A DNA stretch of 64,000 bases from Nematostella vectensis (Eukaryota; Cnidaria; Anthozoa; Actiniaria; Edwardsiidae): the NCBI RefSeq assembly GCF_932526225.1, contig NC_064041.1, positions 8,306,313 to 8,370,312 on the forward strand. The letters run 5' to 3'. This document shows positions 60,311-64,000 of this stretch, piece after piece (position 1 is the first letter of the stretch; every line of letters starts with the position of its first letter). Both the position numbers and the translations under genes were made by a program. The notes under the pieces were generated by a model, which was not told the DNA's origin, made no database searches, and worked only from the letters and a program-made list of their open reading frames with translations.

Positions 60311-60381
60311 GCACTGGTGGTTCAGTGGTAGAATTCTCGCCTGCCACGCGGGAGGCCCAAGTTCGATTCCCGGCCAGTGCA
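60311..60381 (+). tRNA. tRNA-Gly-GCC: tRNA-Gly(GCC), T-stem damaged
   Basis: Unit 75. CCAAG in the T-stem opens two pairs and weakens the B box flank. Confidence 0.78.
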
Positions 60382-60543
60382 ATGTTTATTTTGTTTTTGG
60401 CTGGAAAACATCAAATGCAAATGTCAGTACCTATATTTTCTATTAAACTCCTGTGTTGTGTACTTAAATCGGTAAACTGCAAATTAAAAGCATAGCTTTA
60501 ACACAAGAAACAAAACCGAATTTCCCTCAAGGCTTCAATCGTT

Positions 60544-60615
60544 AGCAGAGTGACGCAGTGGAAGCGTGCTGGGCCCATAACCCAGAGGTCCGAGGATCGA
60601 AACCTTGCTCTGCTA
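60544..60615 (+). tRNA. tRNA-iMet-CAT: Initiator tRNA-Met(CAT), G10 variant
   Basis: Unit 75. AGTGACGCAG: G10 to A in the A box and D-stem. Confidence 0.88.
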
Positions 60616-60856
60616 GAAGTGCGTCATTTTTTTGTCGCTGATATCAAGAAGAGAAACAAAACATTAGCAATTGTATTCGAGCCAATAAAGATTGTGTTTG
60701 TACAAAATTTCAAAACTACTCGCGCAAAATTATAGAGACTCTCTTGCAAGCTAAAAACTTTGTTTGATTGTTTTCAACGTGTCTTTATGATTTTGCGTTT
60801 GTATTTAAATATCCTGGAAAGCAGTTCAGAATCAGCCATATGCAGCTTCATGTGGT

Positions 60857-60893
60857 ATGCGGGAGGTACCGGGATCGATACCCGGATTCTCCA
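60857..60893 (+). pseudogene. tRNA-Ala 3' fragment (37 nt)
   Basis: Unit 75. A 51-bp deletion removed the 5' flank and gene positions 1-36, including A box and anticodon. Positions 37-73 with B box and terminator remain. Confidence 0.92.
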
Positions 60894-61092
60894 GATTTTT
60901 TCGCTTGGTATAAGAGAAATCCATTTTTTAGGCAATTTCGACTAAGTTAGAGTGCAAATAATGCCTATTGGAATAATAAAAAGCGTTTAAGAATTTGATT
61001 TTCCACCACCTCAGAAGACAGGTCTTATCAATCAAATCGACACGAATTTATTTTGTACTGTATCTGGAAATATTCTGCTGCTAAACAGGAAA

Positions 61093-61163
61093 GCATTGGT
61101 GGTTCAGTGGTAGAATTCTTGCCTGCCACGCGGGAGGCCCGGGTTCGATTCCCGGCCAGAGCA
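61093..61163 (+). tRNA. tRNA-Gly-GCC: tRNA-Gly(GCC), acceptor mismatch
   Basis: Unit 76. T4 version; CCAGAGC gives A3-A70, and CTTGC gives T:G in the anticodon stem. Confidence 0.86.
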
Positions 61164-61327
61164 ATATTTATTTTTTTTTTTGCTGGAAAATATCAAATGC
61201 AAATGTCAGTATCTATATTTTCTATTAAACTCCTCTGTTGTGTACTTAAATCGGTAAACTGCAAATTAAAAGCATAGCTTTAACACAAGAAACAAAACCG
61301 AATTTCTTCCCCAAGGCTTCAATCGTT

Positions 61328-61399
61328 AGCAGAGTGGCGCAGTGGAAGCGTGCTGGGCCCATAACCCAGAGGTCCGAGGATCGAAACCTTGCTCTGCTA
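61328..61399 (+). tRNA. tRNA-iMet-CAT: Initiator tRNA-Met(CAT)
   Basis: Unit 76. Consensus. Confidence 0.97.
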
Positions 61400-61655
61400 G
61401 AGGTGCGTCAGTTTTTTGTCGCTGATATCAAGAAGAGAAACAACACATTAGCAATTGTATTCGAGCAAATAAAGATTGTGTTTGTACAAAATTTCAAAAC
61501 TACTTGCGCAAAATTTTAGAGACTCTCTAGCAAGCAAAAAACTTTGTTTGATTGTTTTTAATGTGTCTTTATGATTTTGCGTTTGTATTTAAATATTCTG
61601 GAAAGCAGTTCAGAATCAGCCATATGCAGCTTCATGTGGTTTAGTTCTGATTACT

Positions 61656-61728
61656 GGGGGATTAGCTCAAATGGTAGAGCGCTTGCTCAGCATGGGGGAG
61701 GTACTGGGATCGATACCCGGATTCTCCA
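61656..61728 (+). tRNA. tRNA-Ala-AGC: tRNA-Ala(AGC), type B
   Basis: Unit 76. Type B. Confidence 0.85.
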
Positions 61729-61926
61729 GATTTTTTCGCTTTGTAAAGAGAAATCCATTTTTTAGGCAATTTCGACTAAGTTAGACTGCAAATAATGCCT
61801 ATTGGAATAATAAAAAGCGTTTTAGAATTTGATTTTCAACCACCTCAGAAGACAGGTCTTATCAATCAAATCGACACGAATTTATTTTGTACTGTATCTG
61901 GAAATATTCTGCTGCTAAACAGGAAG

Positions 61927-61997
61927 GCACTGGTGGTTCAGTGGTAGAATTCTCGCCTGCCACGCGGGAGGCCCGGGTTCGATTCCCGGCCAGTGCA
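61927..61997 (+). tRNA. tRNA-Gly-GCC: tRNA-Gly(GCC)
   Basis: Unit 77. Consensus. Confidence 0.97.
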
Positions 61998-62161
61998 ATG
62001 TTTATTTTGTTTTTGGCTGGAAAACATCAAATGCAAATGTCAGTACCTATATTTTCTATTAAACTCCTGTGTTGTGTACTTAAATCGGTAAACTGTAGAT
62101 TAAAAGCATAGCTTTAACACAAGAAACAAAACCGAATTTCCTCCCCAATGCTTCTGTGGTC

Positions 62162-62233
62162 AGCAGAGTGGCGCAGTGGAAGCGTGCTGGGCCAATAACC
62201 CAGAGATCCGGGGATCAAAACCTTGCTCTGCTA
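62162..62233 (+). pseudogene. Decayed iMet copy with anticodon AAT
   Basis: Unit 77. Anticodon 62194-62196 is AAT (isoleucine type), T-loop ATCAAAA loses G57, and GAGATCC alters the variable region. G51 lineage. Confidence 0.78.
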
Positions 62234-62489
62234 CAGATGCGTCATTTTTTTGTCGCTGATATCAAGAAGAGAAACAAAACATTAGCAATTGTATTCGAGC
62301 CAATAAAGATTGTGTATGTACAAAATTTCAAAACTACTCGCGCAAAATTATAGAGACTCTCTAGCAAGCAAAAAACTTTGTTTTATTGATTTCAATGTGT
62401 CTTTATGATTTTGCGTTTGCATTTAAATATCCTGGAAAGCAGTTCAGAATCAGCCATATGCCGCTTCATGTGGTGTAGTTCTGATTACT

Positions 62490-62562
62490 GGGGGATTAGC
62501 TCAAATGGTAGTGCGCCCGCTTAGCATGCGGGAGGTACCGGGATCGATACCCTGATTCTCCA
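62490..62562 (+). tRNA. tRNA-Ala-AGC: tRNA-Ala(AGC), two mismatches
   Basis: Unit 77. GTGC in the D-stem and CCCTG in the T-stem. Confidence 0.82.
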
Positions 62563-62760
62563 GATTTTTTCGCTTTGTAAAGAGAAATCCATTTTTTAGG
62601 CAATTTCGACTAAGTTAGAGTGCAAATAATGCCTATTGAAATAATAAAAAGCGTTTAATAATTTGATTTTCAACCACCTCAGAAGACAGGTCTTATCAAT
62701 CAAATCGACACGAATTTATTTTGTACTGTATCTGGAAATATTCTGCTGCTAAACAGGAAG

Positions 62761-62831
62761 GCACTGGTGGTTCAGTGGTAGAATTCTCGCCTGCCACGCG
62801 GGAGGCCCGGGTTCTATTCCCGGCCAGTGCA
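62761..62831 (+). pseudogene. tRNA-Gly(GCC) with B-box change
   Basis: Unit 78. T-loop TTCTATT loses the conserved G57. Confidence 0.7.
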
Positions 62832-62995
62832 ATGTTTATTTTGTTTTTGGCTGGAAAACATCAAATGCAAATGTCAGTACTTATATTTTCTATTAAACTC
62901 CTGTGTTGTGTACTTAAATCGGTAAACTGTAGATTAAAAGCATAGCTTTAACACAAGAAACAAAACCGAATTTCCTCCCCAATGCTTCTGTGGTC

Positions 62996-63067
62996 AGCAG
63001 AGTGGCGCAGTGGAAGCGTGCTTGGCCCATAACCCAGAGGTCCGAGGATCGAAACCTTGCTCTGCTA
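62996..63067 (+). tRNA. tRNA-iMet-CAT: iMet(CAT), broken G:C triplet
   Basis: Unit 78. CTTGG as in unit 69. Confidence 0.86.
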
Positions 63068-63321
63068 GAGGTGCGTCAGTTTTTTGTCGCTGATATGAAG
63101 AAGAGAAACAACACATTAGCAATTGTATTCGAGCCAATAAAGATTGTGTTTGTACAAAATTTCAAAACTACTCGCGCAAAATTATAGACTCTCTTGCAAG
63201 CTAAAAACTTTGTTTGATTGTTTTCAATGTGTCTTTATGATTTTGCGTTTGTATTTAAATATCCTGGAAAACAGTTCAGAATCAGCCATATGCAGCTTTA
63301 TGTGGTTTAGTTCTGATTACT

Positions 63322-63394
63322 GGGGGATTAGCTCAAATGGTAGAGCGCCCGCTTAGCATGCGGGAGGTACCGGGATCGTTACACGGATTCTCCA
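63322..63394 (+). tRNA. tRNA-Ala-AGC: tRNA-Ala(AGC), T-arm damaged
   Basis: Unit 78. T-loop ATCGTTA loses A58 and T-stem is CACGG. Confidence 0.75.
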
Positions 63395-63592
63395 GATTTT
63401 TTCGCTTGGTAAAGAGAAATCCATTTTTTAGGCAATTTCGACTAAGTTAGAGTGCAAATAATGCCTATTGGAATAATAAAAAGTGTTTTAGAATTTGATT
63501 TTCAACCACCTCAGAAGACAGGTCTTATCAATCAAATCGACACGAATTTATTTTGTACTGTATCTGGAAATATTCTGCTGCTAAACAGGAAG

Positions 63593-63641
63593 GCACTGGT
63601 GGTTCAGTGGTAGAATTCTCGCCTGCCACGCGGAAGGCCCT
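63593..63641 (+). pseudogene. tRNA-Gly remnant, 49 nt
   Basis: Unit 79, short type; break reads CCCTATTTT as in unit 74, plus GCGGAAGG. Confidence 0.92.
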
Positions 63642-63668
63642 ATTTTCCTTCCAAAGGCTTCAATGGTT

Positions 63669-63740
63669 AGCAGAGTGGCACAGTGGAAGCGTGCTGGGCC
63701 CATAACTCAGAGGTCCGAGGATCGAAACCTTGCTCTGCTA
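63669..63740 (+). tRNA. tRNA-iMet-CAT: Initiator tRNA-Met(CAT), two changes
   Basis: Unit 79. GGCACAG in the D-arm and CTCAG in the anticodon stem. Confidence 0.85.
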
Positions 63741-63995
63741 GAGGTGCGTCATTTTTTTGGCGCTGATATCAAGAAGATTTACAAACATTAGCAATTGTAT
63801 TCGAGCCAAAAAAGATTGTGTTTGTACAAAATTTCAAAACTACTCGCGCAAAATTATAGAGACTCTCTTGCAAGCTAAAAACTTTGTTTGATTGTTTTCA
63901 ATGTGTCTTTATGATTTTGCGTTTGTATTTAAATATCCTGGAAAACAGTTCAGAATCAGCCATATGCAGCTTCATGTGGTTTAGTTCTGATTACT

Positions 63996-64000
63996 GGGGG
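63996..64000 (+). tRNA. tRNA-Ala, first 5 bases at window edge
   Basis: Unit 79. GGGGG preceded by the usual TCTGATTACT flank; the gene continues past the window. Confidence 0.8.

Larger units (their letters stand above)
1..64000 (+). repeat. Tandem tRNA gene array, 80 units of Gly(GCC)-iMet(CAT)-Ala(AGC)
   Basis: The same three tRNA genes recur in the same order and strand across the window, interrupted only by one transposon. Long units are about 835 bp and short units about 674 bp. Spacers are AT-rich and nearly as conserved as the genes, which points to homogenisation by unequal crossing-over or gene conversion. No spacer between genes exceeds about 260 bp outside the transposon, and no conserved reading frame is present. 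Both window edges cut a tRNA gene, so the array extends beyond them. Multi-gene tDNA repeats are known in other animals, for example the 3.18-kb tDNA repeat of Xenopus laevis; this three-gene unit is not one I recognise. Confidence 0.97.

Noticed and set aside
1389-63356. More than 100 repeated open frames of 60-105 codons across the array
   Set aside because: Each runs through tRNA genes and spacers (for example frames starting in the iMet D-arm or in the Ala-Gly spacer). Their recurrence reflects the repeat unit, they are often truncated by spacer variation, and none shows protein-like conservation or a known domain.
1-64000. CRISPR array
   Set aside because: The regular repeats are 674-835-bp tRNA units, not short repeats with unique spacers, and the tRNAs are eukaryotic nuclear types.
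1-64000. tRNA-derived SINE family
   Set aside because: Units are strictly tandem, hold three different tRNAs, lack A-tails and target duplications, and the genes keep functional acceptor stems.
1-64000. Mitochondrial, plastid or bacterial tRNA cluster
   Set aside because: No encoded CCA, initiator with A1:T72 and A54/A60, T-run terminators after each gene and a eukaryotic DNA transposon all point to a nuclear array.

Overview
The window is one long tandem array of nuclear tRNA genes. It carries no protein-coding gene that I can support. Three genes recur on the plus strand in a fixed order: tRNA-Gly(GCC), initiator tRNA-Met(CAT) and tRNA-Ala(AGC). I count 80 successive units, numbered 0 to 79 here, and both window edges cut a gene, so the array continues on each side. 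The tRNAs are eukaryotic: intragenic A and B boxes, no encoded CCA, T-run Pol III terminators, an initiator with A1:T72, C33, A54 and A60, and an alanine tRNA with G3:T70. They look most like metazoan versions. AT-rich spacers and a DNA transposon with subterminal repeats fit an invertebrate animal, but the species cannot be named from this sequence.

There are two main unit types. The long type is about 835 bp: Gly to iMet 235 bp start to start, iMet to Ala about 328, Ala to next Gly about 272. The short type is about 674 bp and carries one shared 159-bp deletion. That deletion removed the last 22 bases of tRNA-Gly plus most of the Gly-iMet spacer, leaving a 49-base Gly remnant 27 bp before iMet. 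Twenty-nine of the 80 units are short. A third, compact Ala-Gly spacer (about 151 bp shorter) occurs before units 2, 5 and 13. All 80 units have an iMet, 51 have a Gly not cut by the shared deletion, and 78 have an essentially full-length Ala (unit 75 holds a fragment and unit 79 is cut by the window edge).

Region by region: 1-6212 holds units 0-8 with mixed subfamilies. 6213-8907 is a 2,695-bp non-autonomous DNA transposon with 15-bp perfect terminal inverted repeats (TIRs) and a TA target duplication, inserted in the Gly-iMet spacer of unit 8. 8910-19460 is a mosaic of long and short units with many decayed copies. 19461-31489 holds mostly long units with recent 1,668-bp and 1,507-bp tandem duplications. 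31490-58801 shows higher-order repeats of several units (marker variants recur every 3-6 kb), including a 3,693-bp block repeated as a 3,019-bp copy that lacks exactly one short unit. 58802-64000 is again more decayed.

Most copies keep the determinants needed for transcription and folding. Others have lost the B box, carry stem mismatches or have altered anticodons (CAA, CTT or AAT in the iMet frame, AGA in an Ala frame). The pattern is birth-and-death evolution of a tDNA satellite by unequal crossing-over and conversion. A working pool of identical copies coexists with spreading defective lineages.
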